Made by a program: the position numbers and the translations under genes
Notes under the pieces: model-generated
What the model was told of the DNA's origin: nothing
Database searches by the model: none
The model's input: only the letters and a program-made list of their open reading frames with translations
Shown: one piece after another, positions 44,908 through 56,813 of the stretch
Position numbering within the stretch: the stretch's first letter is position 1
How the letters are laid out: each line of letters begins with the position of its first letter
DNA from: Periplaneta americana
Lineage: Eukaryota > Arthropoda > Insecta > Blattodea > Blattidae
Assembly: GCF_040183065.1 (NCBI RefSeq)
Contig: NC_091119.1
Span: forward strand, 66,016,392-66,080,391
Reading direction: 5' to 3'
DNA: 64,000 nt

Positions 44908-45265
44908 GTACGCCAAGTTTCTGTGGTTCCTGGAAACAGTGGATCGCTGCTCGGACTTCTGGAAGGTCGCTGCCGTGCCCATCGCCCTCACCTGCGAGGC
45001 CCTGGCCGTGCAGGGATCGGTGAGGGGCGTAGGAGTCGGAAAGGCGCTCCTGGAACACACTGTGAAGGTGGCCAGAGACGACAACTTTCCTCTGCTACGA
45101 GTTGACTGTTCCAGCTACTACTCTGCCAGACTGGCAGAGCAGATTGGACTCGAATGCATGTATTCGCTGCCGTACTCACAGTACAAGGATGAAGACGGCA
45201 ATCAAGTTTTGCAACCACCCAGTCCGCATACAGAGTTAAAAATGTTCATACACAGATTTCTATAA
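44908..45265 (+). CDS. Arylalkylamine N-acetyltransferase-like protein 3, exon 2
   Basis: Starts in the middle of codon 96 (AG|G) and encodes residues 97-214, with TAA at 45263-45265. Contains YAKFLWFLETVDRCSDFW, ALAVQGSVRGVGVGKALLEH with the RxxGxG acetyl-CoA loop, LLRVDCSSYYSARLAEQIG and YSLPYSQYKDEDG, ending KMFIHRFL. The Ser-Ser-x-x-Ser segment matches the serines implicated in Drosophila Dat, by family inference. The exon is less GC-rich than aaNAT-2. A MITE begins nine bases after the stop codon, so the native 3' UTR is replaced or interrupted. Confidence 0.85.
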
Positions 45266-45274
45266 TACACTGTA

Positions 45275-45691
45275 CTATAGTCCCGTCGCTCTTATTTCCG
45301 GCAGCCAATCACGTTGCAGGTCGGCTACATTTAAATATGTGCGTCTTCTCATTCGCTGCTGATGACGTTATGCAATTCCTAAGGCTCGATAAGTACTTAA
45401 TACAAACGCCCGCCATTTTTGTTTCTTTCGTTGGCGTTCGCAGAAAGCACACGAGAACGTTATTTGCCGCTCAATTATTTGCTCAATTACAGTGCGTTTG
45501 ATTTATTATCATAGGAGCTACGACATGATAATGTTTAACGGTGCAGCAAATAGATTCCTCGTCTGGTAGGTCGGCGACGAAAGAACAAAAATGGCGAACG
45601 ATACTACCTACCTAGACTTTATAGAGCCTTCACTTCCTAAGGCGTAAGCAAAGGAGGAGTTACGCCGGAAATAACAGCGACACGACTGTAG
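45275..45691. mobile_element. TA-inserting MITE directly behind the aaNAT-3 stop codon
   Basis: Ends CTATAGTCCCGTCGCTCTTA and, inverted, CTACAGTCGTGTCGCTGTTA, then TTTCCGGC at both. TA flanks both sides (45273-45274 and 45692-45693). Length 417 bp. A partial relative lies at 27369-27543. Confidence 0.8.
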
Positions 45692-45693
45692 TA

Positions 45694-46084
45694 TATTTTG
45701 TTTTCAGTCTTGGAAGTGACGTATTGTTGCTGCCAGTGGAGGTTAGGTTGCACTGGAGGGAGATATGAAATTTTCTCAGCGTCCTAAGGTTGTAATTAAT
45801 ATAGTCAAATCACTAGTAAATAATAAGTAAGATTTGGAGAATTATTTAACGATAATGATAATCATTTAATACCATATGAACAGATTGCTGGTACACCAAG
45901 TGACAAACATCGTGCAGAACATTTTCTTTTATTGTATTGGTATTTCAATATATTAATTCGCAGCTACTCATTTTGTCCAGTAATATGAAATATGAAAAGC
46001 CTGAAATCCCATAAGGGCAACGGCCTCCTGTAAGAGTGTAGGGTGAGCTGAAAGTCTACTACACTTGGGGAGCCAGTCCAAGAG
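45694..46084. other. No recognisable gene
   Basis: AT-rich DNA; nothing seen. Confidence 0.35.
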
Positions 46085-46510
46085 AGCTTACACTATACTT
46101 ACAAACTAAACACATAAACAAACTATATAAGCTAAACACGAAAAACTATACAGACCTGACACATAAATTATACAAACTAAACACCCACAAAAGAACTATA
46201 CAAACTGAACACATAAACTATAGTCTGATCACACAACTATCCACACTAAACACACAACAAATTTTACAATTATACAGTCTTAACCTATACGAATTGAACA
46301 CAGAAATTATAGTCTTAACACAGAAGAGCTATACAAACTGCAGACATAAATTATACAGTCTAAACACACAAACTATCTAATCTAAACACACAAAAACCAT
46401 AAAATTAAACACAAAAATTATACTAACTAAATACATTAAACTATACTAACTAATCACGGACTCAAACTATCTAAACTAACACACACAAAAAGAACTATGT
46501 ATAAACAATA
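46085..46510. repeat. AC-rich degenerate tandem repeat
   Basis: Repeated phrases of about 22 bp such as AACTATACAAACTGAACACA occur with loose periodicity. Strand asymmetry is strong: almost no G on the + strand. Confidence 0.7.
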
Positions 46511-46529
46511 CAAAACTATACACAGTTTA

Positions 46530-46722
46530 CATAGTGTTCATAATTTCTTCCAGTCCTTTCCATGCCTGCCTGTCCCTCGCTGTTCTCGTCCACTGCGCTC
46601 CAGTCTCGCTCCGAAAAGCGTTCGACCACCTTCTCCTTGGACGTCGTCTGCTTCTTTTCCCAATGCGTGGGTCCCACATGGCCGAGGATCCAGTAATACT
46701 GTATGCATAAAGCCAAAAGCTT
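46530..46722 (-). mobile_element. LINE ORF2 C-terminal fragment (different family)
   Basis: Minus strand: RRRPRRRWSNAFRSETGAQW then TRTARDRQAWKGLEEI, the basic GRP.RRW...W...A.DR..W signature at the end of many insect non-LTR reverse transcriptases. Confidence 0.65.
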
Positions 46723-46739
46723 TTAATTTGTGCTGATTT

Positions 46740-47334
46740 TATTGTCTTTCTGTTTTTCCATCTGTTATATTCTCACAAATATGTGTGAATAATATAGCTA
46801 ATACAGCTATCAGCTAATGACAGTGCCAAAGATATAAACCATAGAAAACAGAGCTTTCTTGTGCCACTAGAAATGTAATATACGCTTTGCACATCTATGA
46901 GAGAAGGTTGGGTCTAAATAAAATTGAAATGGAACTTATCATTTTTCTTAGTGGATTGAGCAAGGGACATAGCTTCTTTTTTGTTAAGCTAATTTTCAAT
47001 GATATTGGCACTTACAGCCTTTTTATGTTCAGTCTTCAATTGACTGCTCGATTTTGTTGTTTTGGAGTACACTATCCAACGGGAGTGTACGTTTCGTTTA
47101 ACAAAGCGCAAAAAATTACTTTTTTTTTTTAACTTCAGTGCACCATTAATGAAAAATATATTAGACCCTTTACTTTTTGCCGTTTGCCTGTCTTTGAAAT
47201 TCCACATATAAATAAAGCAACTCAACAAAACATGACATGAATACAAAAAAGCAGGTATATATAATCATGTATACATTTATAATGATATCAAGTTGTCTTT
47301 CGACATTTCTTGTCTCCTCTGCATGTAGTGGCCC
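46740..47334. other. No recognisable gene
   Basis: AT-rich; no supported feature. Confidence 0.4.
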
Positions 47335-47585
47335 AGATGTAACCCACTCCTGAGGTTCAGATACCTGGAAGGCGAAGTTACATTATTCCGTTGGTATAGG
47401 ATGTTCATGATTATGTGGCGCCAAGAGAGATCTTACATCTAAACTTAACCTAAATCTCAAGCCATTGACGAACACAGGAATAATACCTTTTAAGGAAAAA
47501 TTCCTGTGCTCTAACCAGGAATCGAACTCGAGACCTGATGAACTGTAGCCGCAAACTCTCACCATTAAACCATGAGACTGGCCAA
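47335..47585 (-). mobile_element. tRNA-derived SINE, third type, minus strand
   Basis: Minus strand: A box in TCATGGTTTAATGGTGAG, B box in CGAGTTCGATTCCTGG, then a unique body ending GGGTTACATCTGGGCC. Confidence 0.75.
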
Positions 47586-47933
47586 CAAAATATATAGAAG
47601 CATAAAACAAACAAAACGATAGTAGACCGTTAATATTGGTGGAAGGAAATTATTACGTAGTCTCAATTCAAAAAACACGCTTACATATTCGATTCCTGTC
47701 CATGCCGAGTGTGATTATAATTCCAACACCACCAAATGTGCGGGGACGAAACATAGCAAATGTTAGTTATTAGGACTGGACTGCATACTGAACTCGTACA
47801 CAAGTAACAAATCGGCCACAAAATGAGAACAATAAAAAATAAGACATGCGAATAAGAGATAGATGTATTACAGTATAGAGGATGTGACCAGCGTTTGACA
47901 TGTTACCACAGTATAGTAGTATATACAGTCACG
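47586..47933. other. No recognisable gene
   Basis: Nothing seen. Confidence 0.35.
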
Positions 47934-47968
47934 AAGCTCAATACGCAGTAAATATGCGTTGTATGATT
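47934..47968 (+). mobile_element. Lone end of the ACAGTCACGAAGCT MITE
   Basis: TACAGTCACGAAGCTCAATA and CGCAGTAAATATGC match the left end at 5008-5042. No right end is found downstream. Confidence 0.7.
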
Positions 47969-48025
47969 ATAATAGATTCATCAGGATATCAATAAATACA
48001 TCAATCAAAAGGATGATATTACTTA

Positions 48026-48135
48026 TGTATCCACCTATCTATTTACCTACTTATCCATATACTCACACATTCACCCATCCATCCATTTAACCAACTATCC
48101 ATCTGTCTGTCTACCTACCTATCTACCTATAGTGA
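48026..48135. repeat. Degenerate (ATCC/ATCT/ACCT) tetranucleotide tract
   Basis: Interrupted CCATC, CTATC and CTACC tetramers. Confidence 0.75.
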
Positions 48136-48842
48136 AGAGCACACAAGAACAGTTCCTAAACAGCAAATATTGCCGTCTTGTCAGTGTTGCCAGCTGTTAC
48201 CAGATATCACACGATCCTACGTACTGAATGACTTATTTACTTACCGTACTTTATGTTGGAAGGTTATCCTAAATAATTCAATAATTTGTAACATATTTTC
48301 ATAGGCAAACTCTACGGGAAAAGGATCAACATGTCAAGTATTTTGTCTGGAATTACGAAATGCATTGGTTTGACTAAACAATTGACTCACGAGACCTAAC
48401 CTAAAAATGTATTTTGTTTGACCACATGAAATTATTACTACTAACTTCGAAAACTTACCTGACTATAGTCTTGAATTATAACCACAACGCAACACATAAA
48501 ATAACTATTATTTGTATTAATATTAATAATGATATTAATTAATTATTAGTATCTTCAAATTTCACTAGCTTTCAGTAACTGGCTCAGAAATCTAGTACAA
48601 TTTTAATTTCATGGAACTCCAGTACCGACAAATATTGTCGATATGTGTCTCCAGTTACAAAATCACTACCATTTGTAGTATTTGTCAGTATCGAAATTCG
48701 AAACGAAGTTGGCAAAAGAAAATTCAACTTGCAAACTAGAAAATCACCACAGTCCACTAGCATATGTAGTAATGGTGGAAAAATGGTTAGGTTTCACCCT
48801 TGGGGTATGAAGCTGACCCGGACTATACCTATCCATATATCT
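48136..48842. other. No recognisable gene
   Basis: A frame at 48645-49085 runs into LINE sequence on the other strand and has no domain. Confidence 0.4.
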
Positions 48843-49050
48843 TACTTACTTACGGCTTTAAGGAACCCGGAGGTTCATTGCCGCCCTCACATAAGCCCGC
48901 CATCGGTCCATATCCTGAGCAAGATTTATCCAGTCTCTACCATCATATCCCACCTCCCTGAAATCCATTTTAATATTATCCTCCCATCTACATCTCGGCC
49001 TCCTACCTATCATTATCTCTCTACAACTGCTCCATTATTTCATTTCATCA
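48843..49050 (-). mobile_element. LINE ORF2 C-terminal fragment
   Basis: Minus strand: RPRCRWEDNIKMDFREVGYD then WINLAQDMDRWRAYVRA and MNLRVP. This is the common basic C-terminus of an insect non-LTR element, 5'-truncated. Confidence 0.75.
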
Positions 49051-49532
49051 CCTATCTATCTGTCTGTCTGCCTGCTCTCCTCTAGATACAAGGGTTATGG
49101 CTGAAGTCGATGAATTTTTCAGGCACAAAAGTCTGAAGGGCAAGTCCTCCGAGAGGAATTTAACCCGTGTGTCCTGTGTCAGAATTTTCCGGCAAGACCT
49201 CCAAGCCTAAATTAGAGCCTCTGGACAACATTATTATTTCTTTCGTATAGAAGTAATTCCTTAGTTGCATACTAGATGGCGTTTGAGGCTATGAGCTTAC
49301 CACTTGTCCCTAACGTCAGTGTCACATTAATCAAATTTCTCCATACGACTGCGAAAGGCAAGGGTCCATAAGAGACCTGTAACTTATTGAAACAGGCATA
49401 TAGTGTGCCACCAGAGAAAATAAAACACTTGTCCCTCTGCCTCCTGTCAGCAAATAAGTGTAATTAAATTCCTTATAGGTATGGAAACCTCAGCTAGGTA
49501 TGTTCCGACTTCTGAGCTATGGGTTAAATGAT

Positions 49533-49577
49533 GATGCTGCTGATGATGATGATGATGATGATGATGATGACGACGAC
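49533..49577. repeat. (GAT)n/(GAC)n microsatellite
   Basis: About 15 triplets, encoding only a poly-Asp chance frame. Confidence 0.9.
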
Positions 49578-49721
49578 AATGATGACATACTTACCTATTT
49601 GCCTACCTATCAATTCCTCAACACATCTGCTGCATTATTTTATTTCTTCGTCTATGAACAATTTCTAAAGTTGAAAGACCATATTAAATACAATAATTGA
49701 CTAGTATAATTTAAACACTTA

Positions 49722-49903
49722 AGGGTCCTATTCATAGACATTTCGTAGCACGCGCTACGAGCGTACTAAGCTAGCCCCGGCTATCCACTGGTTACTTGTA
49801 CAGAATTCAAATCATATCCTATCGCTAACACTGGTTTATGAATACGAAAAACGCTGATCATCCACCGGAAGCCCGCGCTAAAAATGTCTATGAATACGGC
49901 CCT
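49722..49903 (-). mobile_element. MITE family A, copy 3 (reversed)
   Basis: Starts AGGGTCCTATTCATAGACAT and ends AATGTCTATGAATACGGCCCT. TA lies on both sides. Confidence 0.85.
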
Positions 49904-50124
49904 TAGTGACAATCTTTCAAAACCTGTGTGCCTTTTGCGTTATCGTTCTAACTTCCTGTTGTCATCTGAAAACAGAGTATCACGAAATATGCTTCGACGT
50001 CTGAAGCATGATCTGCACGTCGATTTCACTCATAGAGTTTTCTACGTCAGGTTTATTCTAACGATTTTATTTTGAAACAATCAGTTTCAAGTTTCATACA
50101 GTTAAAAATAGATAAATGAGGCAT

Positions 50125-51149
50125 TGACATGGGAGAGGTCGTAACTGCCAAAAATTCGAATTTTCAGGTTTTTCATTGAGAAGGTAGTAAATGGCCATGC
50201 CAATGGCACAGAGAACGTAGTATGTCCGTATGTAATGAAACAAAGTTGGAAACGTAGTCACTAGATGTTGTAAGTTGTATGTGCACAGCTGTTGGCGCGG
50301 AGAAGGTAGTAACTTTTACAACTTCAGAGTGTGTCTAGACAAGTATGGGCTGGTAACTGTGCAGGGCAGAATAAGAATCGGTTGATTCTAATGGTCCTGA
50401 TTTACATTATTGTCAAGAAACATTTTGATTCAGTAGACTTGAAATTCCTGGTTTCAGAACATTCCTACATGCCATGTGATAGGGAATTTGGCATCATAGA
50501 GAAAAGAAAAAAAAAAAGATGCAAGACCATGGTTCCAGAAGAGGTAAGGCCTAATAATGTAATAATGATGAAGGATGATGATTTCTTCGACTTTTCTGCA
50601 TAATGTGACAAGTTTTTGAATACAACTCCTATCAAAATCAGCACCCTCAATTGGATTAGACTCTCAAGAGCTGATTTTCCTCTAATAAAAACAAGACAGT
50701 CATTTAATGACCTTGAAATGTGGACAGAGCTCAGGATTTTTAAGAAAGGACAGTCATTAACGTCAATTGCTAACTTGCAGTGCTTGCAACGCCTTGAAAG
50801 AAGACCGGTCGTCCCTGATGCCAAAAAGAGAGACTTGTTATCTATGTTAGACTTCCTCGATGAAAAGTATCATGCATTTTACCGAAACATTTGTGCATAA
50901 TGTATAAATAACGTTAATTCTCAGTTGGGCTAAGGAGAGATTTCAATGTTGTATTTTCATAAAATAGGATTTCACAGATGAATCTGTGCCAGACTTTTCA
51001 AATTTCATATGTAACACAAACATGAGTGTATGCCTTTCATTTAAAGCAGTTTCTGTAATAATGTAAATGAGAATGTGTTCATAAATTTGTTTTTTTTTTG
51101 CTTCCCATGAAAAATGTTGTTTTTGGCAGTTACTACCTTTCCCATGTCA
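50125..51149 (+). mobile_element. DNA transposon with 30-bp inverted ends and a DUF7869-type protein remnant
   Basis: The 30-bp ends TGACATGGGAGAGGTCGTAA... and (inverse) TGACATGGGAAAGGTAGTAA... match at 28 of 30 positions. Inside, 50331-50603 reads WAGNCAGQNKNRLILMVLIY, LVSEHSYMPCDREFGIIEKR and VIMMKDDDFFDFS, then 50616-50900 reads LNWIRLSR and PDAKKRDLLSMLDFLDEKYH. The NCAGQNKN and GHSY..CDR..G.IE patterns are those of DUF7869-type proteins, which I recall from transposon-like genes of arthropods. A stop at 50601-50603 splits the frame, and the N-terminal part is missing. Two more GAGAAGGTAGTAA copies lie near the left end. Confidence 0.75.
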
Positions 51150-51211
51150 GCGTCTCAAATATCCACAGAAAGGTTCATCTTCCTTGCTCATTAAACCTAA
51201 GCTGAACTAAA

Positions 51212-51363
51212 AGGGCATTCATAGACATTCTTAGCGCGGCTATCGGTGGATGATCAGCGAACTAACGTTTTTCATATTCATAAACCAGTGTCAGCGATAT
51301 GATATGAATCCTGTTTAGCACGCTCGTAGCGCGGGCTAGCGAAATGTCTATGAATAGCACCCT
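51212..51363 (+). mobile_element. MITE family A, copy 4
   Basis: Starts AGGGCATTCATAGACATTC and ends ATGTCTATGAATAGCACCCT. Confidence 0.8.
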
Positions 51364-52535
51364 AAGAGTTTAGATTAGATTTAATTTTTCTTCTTCACTT
51401 CATGGTATAGAGAGCAACCTGCCTGTTACGTTTTCAAAGATATTCCAGGCTTCTCTTCCTTGGTCTGCCTACAAGTCAGTTTCCCATAGGTTTATATTTC
51501 CATATTTGTTTAATTATTCTTGTACGAGTACCTGGCATTCTTTCTAATTGTTATTTGCATTGTCGTTTATAATTTTTCAATCCGTCATTCATGTTAAAAA
51601 TTCGTAGATTTGTTTACTTTAGGTAATTATCGAAAATGGTTATTCCTTGCAATGATCCGAATACACTGATAATTCGCATCTTGAAAAACGGTAAACCGGC
51701 ATGTTTTCTCTTTTATTGCTGTAGCATTCATAACAATGACAAATATCGCTATTGCACCTCTTTAGACTGAATTTTTGACATGAAATAATAGTACATTATG
51801 TGAGGACTTCCTGCATTTACCAAACCATACCTAAATTCTGAATTCTGTAGTTTATAAATAAATCTTGAGAAGAGAATGTGAAATAATAAGTGAGCTTTTA
51901 TTGTATACGTTCAGTAGCAGCTGTGTTGTCCGAAACAATGTATAGTGTATAGTCAGTCTATCGTATTTTTATTGCCTTCCTGATACAGGCCTACTGTACC
52001 TTTTGCCTGTGAGCTGCCTCACTGTGTCGAACGTAATTCATTAGAAATATTACCATATCCGTATTTTTACGTATTCTCTCTGTAGGTCGTGCTCGGTGAT
52101 CTGCTTACGAAGCTTGAAGTCTCGATTCCGGCTGAGTGACAGCATGGCTTCCCCGGGAGGAAAGTAAAGCTATCTTAAATGTGCGGTATGTACAAGAGGC
52201 CTGTCCCGGATAAAGGGTTCCAGGCAAAACTGACCGGCAATTTCTCTCGTTGAATAACATCGGAAGTTAAAAGCGTGATTAAATAAACTGTCTCTCTGAG
52301 GCAAGTGTTCCAAAACATTGTTTAACTGTAACTCGTTCCGGCTATTCTCACACGTTCTTATTCGATCTAAGTTGTTGCACAAGGAGATAGAATTTGGTCT
52401 TCACATTTTTTTTCATCAATTCACACGTCCCTGTCACAGTTTTATAAAGTTGGACATACATTTTCATGACGTAATATTGCTGAAGCTTCCTGAGCTCTAG
52501 ACCTAGTATTATCTACTAATTCTACAGGTCTATCA
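51364..52535. other. No recognisable gene
   Basis: A weak B-box-like GTCTCGATTCCGG lies at about 52119 but without an A box or SINE tail. Nothing else supported. Confidence 0.35.
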
Positions 52536-53765
52536 CTAAAGCCCGGATATTTGGCAAAATTCCTTTTTTACTGGGTGTAGTAAATCATTATTTGCATAGA
52601 TATAAATGTGATTTGGAGTAAACCAAAGTGATAGGGCCAATTTTTATTTTCCCTTTTTAATGTGTTTCTTATTAATAATTAAATGCCTTTTTTTGTCATT
52701 TTAAAGCTATATTTATTGTTTATTTACAATTTCCTAATTAATTGTAAAGTAATGTGTATGAAATTTAAATATTTGAAACAATGACTAACTTTACTAACAA
52801 TAGTAAATAAAGGTAATTTATTTCGGTGCTTAATCTGCTAATAATCGTCCTGAGCACACTTCTGTGAGTTTTAAATCTTTTACAATTTTCATGCAAAATT
52901 TCTGAATTTTAAACTACATAAACATACCTACAATACTATCATCTGTACAAAATTTGGTGCCGTTAGGGCTAATAGTTTTGACATGATATTTTTAAAATTT
53001 ATTTTATATTGACATCACTAAAAAGGCTCCTTGCGTCACAATTTTTAGTTTATATTAGCTCAAAAGCTTCAAAATAGTCATGGGAACAGTCACAATAAAT
53101 TTGTAAGTGGATTTTCTTATTTTTTCACCGTTATTTCACCATAGTGTCCCCTTAATACTATTGGTGTAATATGAATAATGATCGACAATCCACAATTACA
53201 AATATAATATTGCTATGTCTTCACGATACCAACAATTAGCTTTATAATTTTAAATATTAAGCTCTTTCTCATAGAAATTGCCACATAGCATTTTCAATTA
53301 TTTGCTTTCATATTTTCAAATCTTACTGTTACAATTTTGTGCTACACGTGTTTATAATTGTAGGAGAAAGAAATTTGAGTGAGAAACAGTCAGTTATTGT
53401 CGGTTGACAGAAGGTTAGCTAGAATGCCTAAATTCAGTACACCATTGAAAAGTAAACTTCATGCTTACGTTAGTGAATTTGGTGCCCACGTGTTTTCAAC
53501 CGAAGGAACAGTTTTGTTATGTAAGGTTTGTGAAAAGGCAGTTAATCACGGAAACAAAAAACGTATTTTATAAATCAACATGTGTCACCTACGAAGTAAA
53601 TATATGATTTATGTTGATATAAATTAAATTTATTGCTAAAATATATTATGCTTTCTTAAAATTTACAATGCCTTTTTGAAAGATTATTGTGCCTTTTTTA
53701 CGTTTTATTGCCTTTTTCCCCTGCCTATTTTAACTGTTATAAATGCCTAAACATCCGGGCTCTAG
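52536..53765 (+). mobile_element. Non-autonomous hAT element with an N-terminal transposase remnant
   Basis: Ends CTAAAGCCCGGATATTTGGCA and, inverted, CTAGAGCCCGGATGTTTAGGCA. 53424-53573 reads MPKFSTPLKSKLHAYVSEFG then LLCKVCEKAVNHG, the same N-terminal zinc-finger-like domain as the hAT at 27774. The rest of the transposase is gone. Confidence 0.7.
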
Positions 53766-53919
53766 TTAACACATAATAAATGAAGTCGGAAATAACGTCA
53801 ACGTTTCTCAAGGTATCACACGTAAAGACTGACCTGCTCTATTGGCGCACAGTTTCATTCGGGGGCGTCATTTCAGATTTTGCTTGATGAAGCAAAATTT
53901 TTTAGGAAAAATCTTGGTA

Positions 53920-55683
53920 GGGTAAACATTGGTAATTTCGTGGCAGTGGTTATTTCGTGATACTTTTTCTTTGCTCTTTTGTGAACTAACCAATGGTGTT
54001 ACGAGATTCAAATTTCAGCCAAGGGATTGCATATGTTGTCCGGTTTCCAGAAACATACAGCTACGCTTTGTGTGACTATTGTAGCTTCTTCAGTGAGCTT
54101 TTATGTTTGGAGAGAGCAAGTTAGCGTCGACTTCTCAGGCGTACAAATTTTGTGAATGTTTGTAATTACATTACAGGCTTATTACTAAAGGTAAGCATAT
54201 GATATTTGGTACAAAGATTTATTATATCTTAATGAAATTTTAGGAAATGTTTTTGGAATTTTAGATACAGCTGTAGTCGCCATATAGGCTTAGCTTTACT
54301 GATAGAAATCTTAGATGTTTGAGCGAAATTCTGTTGAGCATTAAGCGTTACATTTTATACTATTTTAAAAATTGTATTACAATACGAATTTTAGAAATCT
54401 GAAGATAAGATGTGATAACAAAAAAGAAAAGGGGAACGCAATGGGTTCAGTGTAGCTACTGTTTGATTTGTTATCATGCTAAGTGCCAATGATAAGTGCT
54501 AGATGACTTACTTGCAAGAATTGTGACAGAAGATGAAACATGGTTCCACACTTTTGGACTGGAGACAAAGGCAGACAATGGAGTGGCATCATGCAAATTT
54601 ACCAAAGAAATAGAAATTCAAAAGTGCACCTTCGGCAGGAAAGTTATGGCTACTGTGTTTTTCGATTCAGAAGGACTCTTGCTTGTGGACATCATGCCAC
54701 ACTGAACCACCATTAATTCTGACGTGTATGTGGCAACTCTCAAGAAACTTCAAGCTCCACTGAGTCGTGTTCGAATACATCGGGAGAAGCAGGATGTTCT
54801 GCTGTTGCACGACAACGAACAGCCATATGTCAGTCACAAGAACACAGACCAGATCAGAAAATTCGGATAGACAACACTGAAACATCCGCCTTACAGTCCT
54901 GAACTGGCACCATGCGATTACCATCTCTTTGGTAAACTGAAGGATACCTTCGCGGAACGAGGTTAGAAGATGACTTCCTTGTGCAGGCTACTAAAGAATG
55001 GCTCAGACGTGTTGATCCAGACTTTTACCGTGCTGGTCTACAGGCCCTCGTTCCTAGGTTACGTAAGGCAGTTGAAAGGGGGGATTATGTGGAAAAGTGA
55101 CATTTTGTTCCTAAAGGATGTATCTAAATTCTGTGAAAATAGCAAAGCTGTAGGATAAAAATATAATTTTTAAACAGATGTTATGCATTACTTTTGGAGT
55201 TACCCTAGTAAAATAGGCTATAGTAAAGTCCGTAATAAAAGTGTTCACCCTTTCAGGGCAAAGAAGATCCCTTTTCAATTTCAATTTTTACTTTTATTTC
55301 ATTCTTATTATGTGTTGATATGTATTTCTATGTTTTCTTGCTATGAATATTAGACGGAATTACTATGTTTGAAGTCTTCTAACAATAAATGAGAATTTCA
55401 TTTGACTTTAATGAATTTTTCCACAATTCTTCTACCTCTCACGAAATTATCAATGTAATATCACGAAATTACCAAAGTTATCACGAAATAACCAACCTTT
55501 TAGCTTAAGTTGTAAAAGTGATTTTTGGCACTTGTTCAAGAACGAGTCCAATGTTTTATGTCTCCAGATTTGTACAGCAAATTATCGTCTTTTAGATGAA
55601 AAAATCGGAATAGGGATATATGTACACGTTTGCATTTTAAATTAATTTTCATGTAATTATCACGAAATTACCAGTGTTTACTC
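53920..55683. mobile_element. TA-inserting element with GGTAATTTCGTG ends, carrying a mariner inside
   Basis: Ends GGGTAAACATTGGTAATTTC and, inverted, GAGTAAACACTGGTAATTTC, then GTG at both, with TA outside (53918-53919 and 55684-55685). Subterminal copies of CACGAAATTACC occur at 55440-55500. The mariner remnant inside appears to be a separate insertion. Confidence 0.6.
54440..55210 (+). mobile_element. mariner transposase remnant (D,D34D)
   Basis: LLARIVTEDETWFHTFGLET carries the first Asp, LLLHDNEQPYVSHKNTDQI the second and YSPELAPCDYHLFGKLKDT the third, with 34 residues between the last two as in mariner. Stops (TGA at 54703, TAG at 54868 and others) and shifts break it. The 3' terminal repeat reads inverted as TACTAGGGTAACTCCAAAAG and ends at 55210. 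The 5' end is missing. Confidence 0.85.
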
Positions 55684-56142
55684 TACACTACAACTCCAAT
55701 TCTGTATAAAATCCTCCTTAAAAAGAGCTCACTTCTTTTGGTTCATCAAGGTTGCAGCGATGCAGGGCACTAGGAAAAGACCCATAATCACTACAGCACC
55801 AATAAATATGCAGTGTTATAATAATATAACATTTCGGTAGTGTTGAACAGCAACCTCTTATGTAGAAAAATTGAACACAAAGATTTCTCTTGATTCCCAT
55901 TAAAGAAATTTTCCCGACCTTCTGCAAAGACGTCTTAAGTCAAGGCATGGATACTGACTTCACAAGAAGAGATTTAAATACCCTCTGGTTCAGTGGTAGT
56001 TATAGAAATGTTAACGTAGGGAAAATCGTGTAAGAGATGAAAAAAAGATAAGATTTTTATGAAATATGAAAATTTTACTAAAATATTATACAATATAAAT
56101 TGTTTGCAGTTCATTCCATTCTATACACAATGAAGAGTGTAA
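55684..56142. other. No recognisable gene
   Basis: Nothing supported. Confidence 0.35.
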
Positions 56143-56381
56143 TTGAACCGTTCAGAGCAAAAGTGGTGTAAGTCAAAATTCAGTAATGAGGTTTAAAGTA
56201 AAAATTCTGTAAAATATAGCGCAAAGTAGCAATTAATATGTCCTTCTTGCTATTAACTGACTACATATAGTTTAAATAAATTGAATATTAATTGCTACTT
56301 TGCGCTGTATTTTACAGAATGTTCAATTTAACCCTCATTACCCATTTTGACTTACACCACTTTTGCTCTGAACGGCTCAAT
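56143..56381. mobile_element. Foldback MITE (about 100-bp arms)
   Basis: The left arm TTGAACCGTTCAGAGCAAAA and the right arm inverse (TTTTGCTCTGAACGGCTCAA) pair inward through GTGGTGTAAGTCAAAAT to AGCGCAAAGTAGCAATTAAT. The loop is about 45 bp. Confidence 0.85.
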
Positions 56382-56813
56382 TCTTATTTCTATAACGCTA
56401 GCAGGAATGATTTAGTTTATAATATGAAATTTCATAGTTTGCCTGTCTCTACTCAGCAAATTTAGCTCCGTGTTAGCCGAGAAAATGTGTTTTCTGTAAA
56501 GTCCAAGTAAAATGAAAGGTTATATGACCGTGTAAAAGCATGATGCTCGACAGGCTACCAAATAAAACACTCGCATAGCATCTAAATGGAAATAGAAAGG
56601 GGGGACTGGAAACTACTTGGAAGCAGAAGATTTCAAGAAAGATACAAGAATTTTTTTTTTTTTTTTTTTTTTTGGAAAAACAACCATAGTCCAAAAACAT
56701 AAATTTTCAGGAGAAACAAAAAACTGTCATGGGTGTTGTTGGCGCTTCAAGTATGAAATTCATCATGCCGTTTCTTAAGGTGTTTTAGGAAGTTGGCAAA
56801 ACTGAAGTACAAG
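56382..56813. other. No recognisable gene
   Basis: Includes a poly(T) tract at 56651-56674; nothing else. Confidence 0.35.

Noticed and set aside
52075-52190. Another SINE
   Set aside because: Only a weak B-box-like motif; no A box and no tail shared with other copies.
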